From an uncultured Synechococcus sp. (GTDB taxonomy: Bacteria; Cyanobacteriota; Cyanobacteriia; PCC-6307; Cyanobiaceae): a DNA stretch of 48,607 nucleotides. The first letter of the stretch is position 1. Each line of letters begins with the position of its first letter. Under the pieces are notes generated by a model. It worked only from the letters and a program-made list of their open reading frames with translations. It was not told the DNA's origin and searched no databases. The stretch is taken from contig CAJWXK010000002.1 of NCBI GenBank assembly GCA_913048995.1, positions 1 to 48,607 on the forward strand. The letters run 5' to 3'. Positions 7,944 to 14,088 of the stretch are shown in pieces. Both the position numbers and the translations under genes were made by a program.

Positions 7944-7960
7944 TTGCGAATCATTCGCAA
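7944..7960. promoter_or_regulatory. Putative Fur box at futA
   Basis: TTGCGAA-TCA-TTCGCAA is a perfect 7+7 palindrome 8 bp upstream of the inferred futA start. On the gene strand it reads TTGCGAATGATTCGCAA and contains the AATGATT core seen in many Fur boxes. Its closeness to the start codon means bound Fur would cover the region of transcription or translation initiation. Confidence 0.6.
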
Positions 7961-8232
7961 CGTACACATAGCGCTGGGGTTTATGCAAGTATTTCTAAAT
8001 AGCTTTTTGATGATTACTGAGCCAACTTTATCTGATAAATGCTTGCAGTATCATTCAGCGGATTCGCTTGATGCTTAAAAGAAATAACCTGTCCGTTTAT
8101 AAGATACTGGTCAACGTATAAAAAGCTACGCTTCGCATTCCCTCAGCCTACAGCGCAAAGGCATTGTGTTGGTTGAATGGTCGATCCTGGAGTAGCGATA
8201 GGAGCCACTGATCGCTTAAAAGCACACCTAAT
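7961..8232. other. Divergent promoter region between futA and isiB
   Basis: No gene is seen in this AT-rich stretch. It separates divergently transcribed futA and flavodoxin, and so should hold both promoters. No confident -35/-10 pair could be named by eye. Confidence 0.5.
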
Positions 8233-8247
8233 GACATATCAAATGTC
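8233..8247. promoter_or_regulatory. Dyad upstream of flavodoxin
   Basis: GACAT-ATCAA-ATGTC is an inverted repeat about 50 bp upstream of the isiB start. The segment TATCAAATGT (8237-8246) is identical to the core of the dyad in the ferritin promoter (2305-2314). A shared regulator, possibly one of the two CRP-like proteins, is inferred. Confidence 0.4.
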
Positions 8248-8260
8248 CTCGTTTTTACGG

Positions 8261-8278
8261 CTTCATTCGATTGAATAG
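8261..8278. promoter_or_regulatory. Possible Fur-like half site at isiB
   Basis: The sequence CTTCATTCGATTGAATAG contains TCATTCG (CGAATGA on the other strand). This heptamer is also found in the futA palindrome (7952-7957 region) and upstream of the IsiA/Pcb gene at 13132-13148. It lies 20 bp before the flavodoxin start. The match is partial. Confidence 0.3.
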
Positions 8279-8297
8279 AAAGGCATGGTCATTCTCT

Positions 8298-8807
8298 ATG
8301 GCACCAACAATTTTCTTCGCAACCTCAACAGGTAAAACAGAAGACATTGCAGATCAAATCAAAGAACTTATGCCGGGTTCTGTTCTAAAAGATGTTGATG
8401 ATCTCTCCTCGGCTGATGAGCTGGAAGCTGCCGAGTCTTTAATTTGTTGTATACCAACGTGGAACACAGGTGCTGATGAGGATCGTTCAGGCACAGCTTG
8501 GGATCAGCACATCAAAGACATCCCAACAATGAACTTTGCCGGTAAAACAGTTGCGATTGTCGGTTTGGGTGATTCTGCCTCTTATGGAGACTTCTTCTGT
8601 GATGCAATGGAAGAGCTGTATACAGCATTCGTTCAATCAGGTGCCAATCTAGTCGGCAAGGTCCCAACTGATGGTTATACCTTTAATGAATCAAAAAGCG
8701 TTGTTGATGGGATGTTTTGCGGATTACCCATTGATGAAGATAATGAGTCAGATCTGACAGCAGAACGCCTTAAAAGCTGGATCACAAGCATTCAGGTCAA
8801 GTTCTGA
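8298..8807 (+). CDS. isiB: Flavodoxin
   Basis: The 169-aa protein is a long-chain flavodoxin. The FMN phosphate loop is ATSTGKTEDIADQI (about residues 8-21). The FMN-stacking region includes IPTWNTGADEDRSGTAWD near 52-69, and GLGDSASYGDFFCDAMEELY follows near 90-109. Flavodoxin replaces ferredoxin as the electron carrier after photosystem I under iron limitation. The ATG at 8298 gives the usual N terminus MAPTIFFATSTGKTED. It is divergent from futA and convergent with a thioredoxin-reductase-like gene, with which it shares a terminator. Upstream sites resemble those of ferritin and futA, consistent with iron control. Confidence 0.93.
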   Translation: MAPTIFFATSTGKTEDIADQIKELMPGSVLKDVDDLSSADELEAAESLICCIPTWNTGADEDRSGTAWDQHIKDIPTMNFAGKTVAIVGLGDSASYGDFFCDAMEELYTAFVQSGANLVGKVPTDGYTFNESKSVVDGMFCGLPIDEDNESDLTAERLKSWITSIQVKF

Positions 8808-8833
8808 ATCTTGGTATTTGCTTCGACCTGCTT

Positions 8834-8860
8834 AAGCGCCACAATAATGTGGCGCTTTTT
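8834..8860 (+). terminator. Terminator after flavodoxin
   Basis: AAGCGCCACA (8834-8843) pairs with TGTGGCGCTT (8848-8857) around an ATAA loop and is followed by TTT. It separates the convergent isiB and thioredoxin-reductase-like genes. Confidence 0.88.
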
Positions 8861-9818
8861 ATTGATGGACCCAATCAACTAATATCCCTTGCCGCTGATT
8901 GAGGTATTTGTCAATTGACATGGCTGCGATGCATCCATCAGAGCAGGCGACGACAGCTTGTTTATAGGGGGTATTGCGAATATCACCAATTGCCCAAACA
9001 CCAGGCATAGATGTCATCATATTGGCATCGACCTCCACACCACCTTCATCTGTAAGAGACAACTGATCATGAAGGTAATCAGTGATTGGTTTTGACCCTG
9101 AAGAATAAATGAATACCCCTCCTAACTGGAGCTCAGTGAGTTGACCATCAGTTTTTGATTTGATGCTAACGCTAGTTACTCCTGTTTCATCCCCGATGAC
9201 CTCATCGATTTTTGACCGCTTCCAGTGCTGGATTTGAGCCAAGCCCTCCAGATGTTCCAAGCCAGATAGGTTTTGCTTGGGTGGACGAGCGGTAATCCAA
9301 TGAATCTTCGAGGCAAATTTACTCAGGTGGATTGCTTCATCAATTGCTTCTTGATTCTCTCCATAAACAGCAACTTCTTTCTGTTTATAGAAAGCACCGT
9401 CACATGTTGCACAATAACTGACACCACGACCAAGAAAGGTATCTTCCCCTTTCACAAGTGAGGATCGTCCCATCGCTCCCGTTGCGAGCACGAGTGCACG
9501 GCACCTAAAGCAGCCATCTGGTGTATAAACTAATTTTTTATCACCCTCTAACGACACTCCATAGACCTGAGTCTTACGATATTCAGTCCCATATTCAATT
9601 GCCTGTGAGCGCATTTGTTCAAGAAGCTGTGCTCCACTGAGTCGCGCGGGAGTGCCAGGATAGTTCGCAATTTTATGCGTGATCGCGAGAGCCCCGGCTG
9701 ATGGGTTTTTATCGAGTATTACTGTGCTCAGTGATGATCGTGATGTATATAGTGCGCATGAGCACCCAGCTGGCCCACCTCCAATAATCAAAACATCTGA
9801 ATCAATAGAAGCTTCCAT
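8859..9818 (-). CDS. Thioredoxin-reductase-like flavoprotein lacking NADPH-binding motifs
   Basis: The 319-aa protein matches low-molecular-weight thioredoxin reductases along its length. It has an FAD Rossmann motif GGGPAG (residues 13-18), the redox pair C136-A-T-C139, and the C-terminal FAD motif WAIGDIRNTPYKQAV. The NADPH domain is altered: the usual GGGDSA loop is GENQEA (153-158), and the usual HRRxxxR, which binds the 2'-phosphate, is TARPPKQ (176-182). It therefore probably does not use NADPH. Pyridine-nucleotide-independent relatives (ferredoxin-dependent flavin thioredoxin reductases and diflavin-linked disulfide oxidoreductases of cyanobacteria) show this kind of loss. Its neighbour is flavodoxin, a possible electron donor. 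An alpha/beta-hydrolase-like gene lies 7 bp upstream on the same strand, so they are probably cotranscribed. Confidence 0.85.
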   Translation of the reverse strand: MEASIDSDVLIIGGGPAGCSCALYTSRSSLSTVILDKNPSAGALAITHKIANYPGTPARLSGAQLLEQMRSQAIEYGTEYRKTQVYGVSLEGDKKLVYTPDGCFRCRALVLATGAMGRSSLVKGEDTFLGRGVSYCATCDGAFYKQKEVAVYGENQEAIDEAIHLSKFASKIHWITARPPKQNLSGLEHLEGLAQIQHWKRSKIDEVIGDETGVTSVSIKSKTDGQLTELQLGGVFIYSSGSKPITDYLHDQLSLTDEGGVEVDANMMTSMPGVWAIGDIRNTPYKQAVVACSDGCIAAMSIDKYLNQRQGILVDWVHQ

Positions 9819-9825
9819 TAGTCCC

Positions 9826-10602
9826 TCAATTCTCTAGTTGACTCAGTGAGCTAATACACTCATCAATTTGCTTATCATTTAAAAGCATCTCTGTGAAATT
9901 TGCTATCTCAGCGGAAATTTGGTCGGTATGGGTATGCTGATGAAAATGTCGTCCGTCGTTTATCGATACATAGCGATCTCCATTTTTAAGGAGATGATTC
10001 CATCTGTTTTTGCTATTTCGATCAATAACAAAATCATTATCACCGTTGATCACAAGGATTGGGCGCTCAATTCTTTTATATGGAGCTTCTGATTCTGAAT
10101 CTCCTATGGAGCTTAGGCAGAATTCACTGTCAACACTCTTTTCAAGTAATTTTGTTGTAGCAGCAAGGAAATTTGGACAGTGATGACCAGTTAATAGATG
10201 GCTTAGGTGTGTCAGAATATTTTTGCGGCTGCATGGCATCATCTTTCTGATTTTGTGATACTGGTCCTGCCATGTTGAGTGTCTTGATGCATCTGCTGAG
10301 AGAAGAATCAAGGCTCGAACCTGATTGGGAAAAGCCTCGGCTAATTGATAGGCAATGATGCTGCTTATTCCATGAGATATGAGAACTGTGGGTTCTCCTG
10401 ATTCTGCCAGGCTTTTGTGCAATAGGTCTACAATCTCACGGCTCTGGCAGGCTTCATCTGGGTCCATATTGAAGCACCAGCGCTTTACTTCTGATCCTTG
10501 AGCTGCCAGTGTTTTTGCAAGCTTATTACTGAAGCAGGCTAGGCTTGGGTTCAGTTCAATAAATAAAAACTTGGTTTTGCTTCTAGGTGCTGTGATCTGC
10601 AT
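9826..10602 (-). CDS. Alpha/beta-hydrolase-fold protein without the usual nucleophile
   Basis: The 258-aa protein aligns with alpha/beta hydrolases. A nucleophile-elbow region lies at about residues 74-90 (VLISHGISSIIAYQLAEAFP), an acid-bearing strand near VINGDNDFVI, and a late histidine in NDGRHFHQH. At the elbow the canonical GHSMG pattern reads SHGIS, so the serine is replaced by glycine. Either the active site is rearranged, with a neighbouring serine, or the protein has lost hydrolytic activity and serves in binding. It is encoded between a small gene (1-nt gap) and the thioredoxin-reductase-like gene, so the three likely form an operon in the iron cluster. Confidence 0.65.
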   Translation of the reverse strand: MQITAPRSKTKFLFIELNPSLACFSNKLAKTLAAQGSEVKRWCFNMDPDEACQSREIVDLLHKSLAESGEPTVLISHGISSIIAYQLAEAFPNQVRALILLSADASRHSTWQDQYHKIRKMMPCSRKNILTHLSHLLTGHHCPNFLAATTKLLEKSVDSEFCLSSIGDSESEAPYKRIERPILVINGDNDFVIDRNSKNRWNHLLKNGDRYVSINDGRHFHQHTHTDQISAEIANFTEMLLNDKQIDECISSLSQLEN

Positions 10603-10603
10603 T

Positions 10604-10846
10604 TTAACCGACTTTCTTTGTGTGGATAATGTTGATTGCTTTGTTGTGAATCTCTTTGATTAAACATGTATGCAGCTTCTTCTCGGCTGATGACATTGAT
10701 TGTTTCATGGATTCCAGCCAAGTAAGCTGTTCATGATCGATTCTGCGCGTTTTGATCGAGTCCAGATAAATCAAAGCAATTTGACTTTGCTTGTGAGATT
10801 CAGTGTGTCGCATAGCTCCACTTCTTGGTTGAAAATAGGTTTTCAT
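10604..10846 (-). CDS. Hypothetical protein (80 aa), first gene of the putative operon
   Basis: I do not recognise this gene. It starts with ATG at 10846 and ends one base before the hydrolase-like gene, which indicates cotranscription. The protein is basic and mainly helical (LTWLESMKQSMSSAEKKLHT at about residues 41-60), with one cysteine, four histidines and no membrane segment. A near-perfect hairpin (10862-10885) lies 15 bp upstream of the start and could be its operator or leader structure. Confidence 0.55.
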   Translation of the reverse strand: MKTYFQPRSGAMRHTESHKQSQIALIYLDSIKTRRIDHEQLTWLESMKQSMSSAEKKLHTCLIKEIHNKAINIIHTKKVG

Positions 10847-10861
10847 GATTGCGGCTGCCCA

Positions 10862-10885
10862 TGACTACTGTTTTTCAGGTAGTCA
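10862..10885. promoter_or_regulatory. Inverted repeat upstream of the 80-aa gene
   Basis: TGACTAC (10862-10868) and GTAGTCA (10879-10885) are perfect arms around TGTTTTTCAG. Inner CTG/CAG bases extend the stem with one bulge. A second small palindrome, GGGCT-G-AGCCC, is at 10925-10935. These are the only clear structures in the roughly 300-bp gap 10847-11149, in which no gene is seen. Confidence 0.4.
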
Positions 10886-11149
10886 CTTTCGCGATCCTCT
10901 TTAATCATTTAGAGCCTAGATCTTGGGCTGAGCCCTATAACTATCGCTGCTTACAAGCCTGAGCGGTCATCAGATGAATTGGAAGGATGTAGCTTTTGTT
11001 TTAGTGATATCTTTCAATTGAGATGCATGCTGTCTCTTTCGCTGAAGCCTCGGGATTGGCTTGCTAATTACGTGAAGTGATGGGCGCTAAATGATTTGCT
11101 TTGCTGTTTGATTGGAGGTCTCTTATTGTCTAAGTTGTCTGCCTAGATA

Positions 11150-11389
11150 GTGATTCGCGGGCATAGTTTGTGGCTTGCATTTGTCTATGGTTTTGTTGTC
11201 TTGGCGCTTTCAATGGAACCCGCATTTCTTGATCGACTTGCATGGATACTGCTTCTGCAATTCTTGAGTGTTATTTCTCTGCAGGCATATATGATTTCAT
11301 CGGAAACCTGTGGTTACACACGAGGTGGTGAAATGCGTGACTATCGGCGAATGCAGAAAAGGCTTCAGCGCATGTTGAATGATGCCTAA
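11150..11389 (+). CDS. Small membrane protein (79 aa)
   Basis: I do not recognise this gene. It has a GTG start at 11150, with GATAG before it and no strong ribosome-binding site. The product has one or two hydrophobic segments at about residues 6-22 (LWLAFVYGFVVLALS) and 30-48 (AWILLLQFLSVISLQAYMI), then a charged tail RDYRRMQKRLQRMLNDA. It is a likely small integral membrane protein with a cytoplasmic basic helix. It stands alone in an AT-rich part of the iron cluster. The about 200 bp after it (11390-11586) hold only a 16-codon open frame at 11416, too short to call. Confidence 0.5.
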   Translation: MIRGHSLWLAFVYGFVVLALSMEPAFLDRLAWILLLQFLSVISLQAYMISSETCGYTRGGEMRDYRRMQKRLQRMLNDA

Positions 11390-11586
11390 ATGGGGATAAA
11401 TAGTGTCTTTATTTCATGGAGAGAACTGGTGATGAAGCTCTTGAGCTTATGGATCCCTCCTATTAGGAGCTTCTTGTATGCCTCGGGTTGGTGACATTCA
11501 GCTTTAGAGGCAGGCTGCTAAGTCTGGTCGCTTCTCCTAGTCTGCCCTTTGTGCCTCTTGCTCAGTGGTGACAGTTTTCTAGTCTT

Positions 11587-11802
11587 TTATTGTTTTGGCT
11601 GTTCATTCGCAATTTGCTTGCCTTGTTCTGGCTTGAGCTTTGTTTTCTTGACGCTCGTTACTGCTTCTGTGCTGCTTTCATCTGTCGATGCTAGAGCTGC
11701 TTTTGATTGTCCTTGAACGATCTTGTCAGCGATTAAGGCAATGATAATTAAGACTGGTATTGATGCCAATCCACCAATTGTCACGTCAGAAGCAGAAAGC
11801 AT
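11587..11802 (-). CDS. Small single-pass membrane protein
   Basis: I do not recognise this gene. The ATG at 11802 is preferred to one at 11913 because it directly precedes a hydrophobic segment (SDVTIGGLASIPVLIIIALI), with a polar, lysine- and glutamine-rich tail after it. The 71-aa product looks like a membrane-anchored small protein with a soluble C terminus. It lies downstream of the IsiA/Pcb gene on the same strand, but a terminator (11931-11964) separates them. Confidence 0.4.
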   Translation of the reverse strand: MLSASDVTIGGLASIPVLIIIALIADKIVQGQSKAALASTDESSTEAVTSVKKTKLKPEQGKQIANEQPKQ

Positions 11803-11930
11803 GCCTTGGTCAGATGCAATTTTGTATTCTTGCCTTTTTAACAGCCTAGGCTTGGCGCATATGATGTGTGCATGGCTGTCATTTTGTACGCACGTCGTGA
11901 TCAGATTGGCCAAAGAGGATTTTTATGCAT

Positions 11931-11964
11931 AAAAAATGTCCCTCTAGGTTTACCCTAGAGGGAC
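11931..11964 (-). terminator. Terminator after isiA/pcb
   Basis: GTCCCTCTAGG (11938-11948) pairs perfectly with CCTAGAGGGAC (11954-11964). On the minus strand the stem is followed by ATTTTTT (11931-11937). It lies about 30 bp past the antenna gene stop. Confidence 0.9.
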
Positions 11965-11995
11965 CTGCTTCTCGATCAATTTCTGATGCCTTGAT

Positions 11996-13033
11996 CTAGG
12001 CAGAGATCCGAGATGTGTCCATATTCTCGAGTGCCTGGGATACCTTTTTAAAATCAAATCCCATTCCCCGCAGAGCATGCCAAAGATGACCTTGCAAGAA
12101 GAAGAATGCTAGAAATAAGTGCGTATTAGCCAGCCAAGCGCGTGAAGTATAGGTGTCTGTTCCTAGCGAAACAGTGTCTTGGAAGTATGGTGCAACTCCA
12201 AAGCTGAGTTTTAGTGCATCTCCGTAAAGCTCTACCGGATAAATTGTTGTGTTCTGCGAGCACCAGAGAGCTGTCACAAAACCCATTAAGGCTAGTCCTG
12301 CAAGTGAATAGGAAAGAATGGCTTCACCTGAGTACACAAGGACTTTTTTGAAAATCCCAAAAGGTCTCGATGCGATATGCCATGCTCCGCCTGAAATCAA
12401 AATAAAGGCGAGGACTGCGTGGCCTCCCATGACGTCTTCGAGACTGTTAATGCTGAGGAAGGTGGTTTGGTAGTTCCAGACCATACCAAAGTTGATGTTG
12501 GGCTCAACGGTTCTTACAGCACCAGCAGCTGTGTCGTAAATGCCATGACGTTTAGCCCATTCAACAAAAGCAATGGCTCCTAGGCCGAGGAAAATTAGAT
12601 GGTGGCCAAGAATAAAAGTCAATTTATTTGGGTCATCCCATGTGAAATGGAATTTCTTGGCTCTGCCTTCCGCTTGTGAAAGGTCTTTTGGTGACCGGAA
12701 CAGATGCCAGAACCCTGCAGCTCCTAGAACCGCTGATGAAACCATATGAAATGCCGCAATGGCGATATACGGCTGGCTATCGATGATTGTTCCATTCTCT
12801 CCCAGTCCAAACCCAAGTCCAGCCAAGTGAGGTAGAACAATCAACCCTTGCTCGCCCATCGGAATTCCGGCGTTATAGCGAGATAGCTCAAACAGGGTGA
12901 AAGCCCCTGCCCAAAACATGATCAACCCTGCATGCGCTGCGTGAGCTGCGATGAATGATCCTGATCGGTTTGCTACTCCTGAATTGCCAGCCCACCATCC
13001 GTAGGTGACACCAGGAGATCCATAAGACTGCAC
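11996..13033 (-). CDS. isiA: Chlorophyll-binding antenna protein, IsiA/Pcb family (CP43-like)
   Basis: The protein has the six-transmembrane CP43-like fold with conserved histidines for chlorophyll. Examples are FIAAHAAHAGLIMFWAGAF, FHFTWDDPNKLTFILGHHL, EDVMGGHAVLAFILISGGAW and the C-terminal HLFLAFFFLQGHLWHALRG. It lacks the large lumenal loop of CP43, as IsiA and Pcb do. I chose GTG at 13033 because it gives MQSYGSPGVTYGWWAGN, which matches the family N terminus. A TTG at 13057 would add eight residues. IsiA forms antenna rings around photosystem I under iron stress; Prochlorococcus Pcb proteins are constitutive or iron-regulated antennae. The iron neighbourhood favours the IsiA role, but sequence alone does not separate it from Pcb. 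Confidence 0.88.
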   Translation of the reverse strand: MQSYGSPGVTYGWWAGNSGVANRSGSFIAAHAAHAGLIMFWAGAFTLFELSRYNAGIPMGEQGLIVLPHLAGLGFGLGENGTIIDSQPYIAIAAFHMVSSAVLGAAGFWHLFRSPKDLSQAEGRAKKFHFTWDDPNKLTFILGHHLIFLGLGAIAFVEWAKRHGIYDTAAGAVRTVEPNINFGMVWNYQTTFLSINSLEDVMGGHAVLAFILISGGAWHIASRPFGIFKKVLVYSGEAILSYSLAGLALMGFVTALWCSQNTTIYPVELYGDALKLSFGVAPYFQDTVSLGTDTYTSRAWLANTHLFLAFFFLQGHLWHALRGMGFDFKKVSQALENMDTSRISA

Positions 13034-13066
13034 AGGTGAATTGCGGTTCTTCGCCAAGCTATTGGC

Positions 13067-13211
13067 TGTTCTTCCTTGTTCTCCAACTGGCTTTACATAA
13101 TTAAGGCCGCATGTTCATATTCTGCGTCTTGCTTGATTCATTCGTTACCTCGTGATGTCCGATGGTTTCATTTGATTGGGTCCGCCCAGTTTCTTTTCGG
13201 AAGGAAGAACA
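13067..13211. repeat. 11-bp inverted repeat flanking the antenna promoter region
   Basis: TGTTCTTCCTT at 13067-13077 is the exact reverse complement of AAGGAAGAACA at 13201-13211. The arms are 123 bp apart and bracket the upstream region of the IsiA/Pcb gene. Their role is unknown. Confidence 0.45.
13132..13148. promoter_or_regulatory. Putative Fur-like box upstream of isiA/pcb
   Basis: On the gene strand the site reads GTAACGAATGAATCAAG. It agrees with the futA palindrome at the CGAATGA core and several flanking bases. It lies about 100 bp upstream of the antenna start. The symmetry is imperfect, so the call is tentative. Confidence 0.35.
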
Positions 13212-13274
13212 ATTCACTGTTATCGATTTAGCTTTGTGATGTATTCATTGTCTATAGCCTACTGGGCTTCCTTC

Positions 13275-13487
13275 TCAGGGAATCAGGGTTTGTCTCCACC
13301 AAGGTTGATGTCCAAGGGCATCAAGTAGTGCTTGATAAGCTCCTACTTCAACCCAGCCCCAGTCAGCCGGATAAGTTTTTGCGGTTTTTAAAATCTGTTG
13401 GTCCAGTCTCGCCAGAGTTGGTGGGAGTTCGTTGAGCCCGAAGTGTGCAAGTGCTTGCTTTTGAGTGGGCGTTAGGTCTCCATTCAT
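13275..13487 (-). CDS. Hypothetical protein (70 aa)
   Basis: I do not recognise a named family. The ATG at 13487 gives a soluble, probably helical protein (LTPTQKQALAHFGLNELPPT near residues 5-24) with several tryptophans toward the C terminus (DWGWVEVGAYQALLDALGHQ). It has no cysteine or membrane segment. Its compact composition and good codon use compared with neighbours support a real gene. It lies about 240 bp upstream of the antenna gene on the same strand. Confidence 0.55.
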   Translation of the reverse strand: MNGDLTPTQKQALAHFGLNELPPTLARLDQQILKTAKTYPADWGWVEVGAYQALLDALGHQPWWRQTLIP

Positions 13488-13499
13488 TCTCGAGCCCAG

Positions 13500-13915
13500 T
13501 CAGTCATTTTTATTTTGGCAAACCCTTTGTTCAGAGTCGTAAAAAATGATCTGCTGTCGGGTATGCCTTTTTACTTGCACTCGGTTTGACTTCTACCCAT
13601 TCTTCTCTATTCCTAGCAATGAGCTGTACCTAATCTCTAATGAAATAGATCAGCCTGTGATTTTAGTTACCAATTGGTGTGTGGCTTTGCTTTTTTGAAG
13701 TTGATTTGCGCGCAATGGTAGCAATCAGCACATGTAGAGGAAGCGCAAACCACATGCGATTGGCCGGGGTTGATCGACACTTTCATTGCTCAGAGCAGGG
13801 AGCGCTTGTTCTGGGAAGTCAGGGGAGTCGTTCACCCCAGGCGACGCACTTGGTCTGGGTCGGCCAATGCAGAAGTCCCGGGGCTCCTCGACTCCGGGCA
13901 CCTCATTCAGCAAAT
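13500..13915. other. Non-coding or structured region
   Basis: About 400 bp hold no convincing gene; open frames in several phases look like shadows. Around 13755-13875 the sequence has complementary ends (GATTGGCCG near 13759 and CGGCCAATGC near 13862) that enclose further short stems, including GGGG/CCCC and AGAGCA/TGTTCT. A folded RNA of about 110-120 nt is possible. It does not match tmRNA, SRP RNA or RNase P RNA signatures that I know. Confidence 0.25.
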
Positions 13916-14062
13916 TCAGTGTCTTTGATGCCTTACAGGTACAGGGATCAAGACGGGTTGGCGCAAACCCCCACTTGAATCATCGTCATCAGAATCAGCA
14001 AACAGCCAAAGGGCAAACCCGACTAACAGAAAAACAGTGCCCAGAAGCGAGAGCTCCAGCAT
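13916..14062 (-). CDS. Small membrane protein (48 aa)
   Basis: This short frame starts with ATG at 14062, 26 bp after the stop of the ClC-family gene on the same strand. The product begins with a single hydrophobic helix (about residues 2-21, LELSLLGTVFLLVGFALWLF). An acidic DSDDDDSS stretch follows, then a basic tail. The membrane-helix plus charged-tail layout and the operon position support a real small gene. The function is unknown. No strong ribosome-binding site is visible. Confidence 0.45.
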   Translation of the reverse strand: MLELSLLGTVFLLVGFALWLFADSDDDDSSGGLRQPVLIPVPVRHQRH

Positions 14063-14088
14063 GGCTAGTCCAGGAGTTGCAAGAAACT

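Noticed and set aside
13725-13913. Minus-strand 62-aa open frame after the 48-aa gene
   Set aside because: It has a TTG start, low-complexity Pro-rich sequence and no family match. The structured RNA reading is about equally weak.
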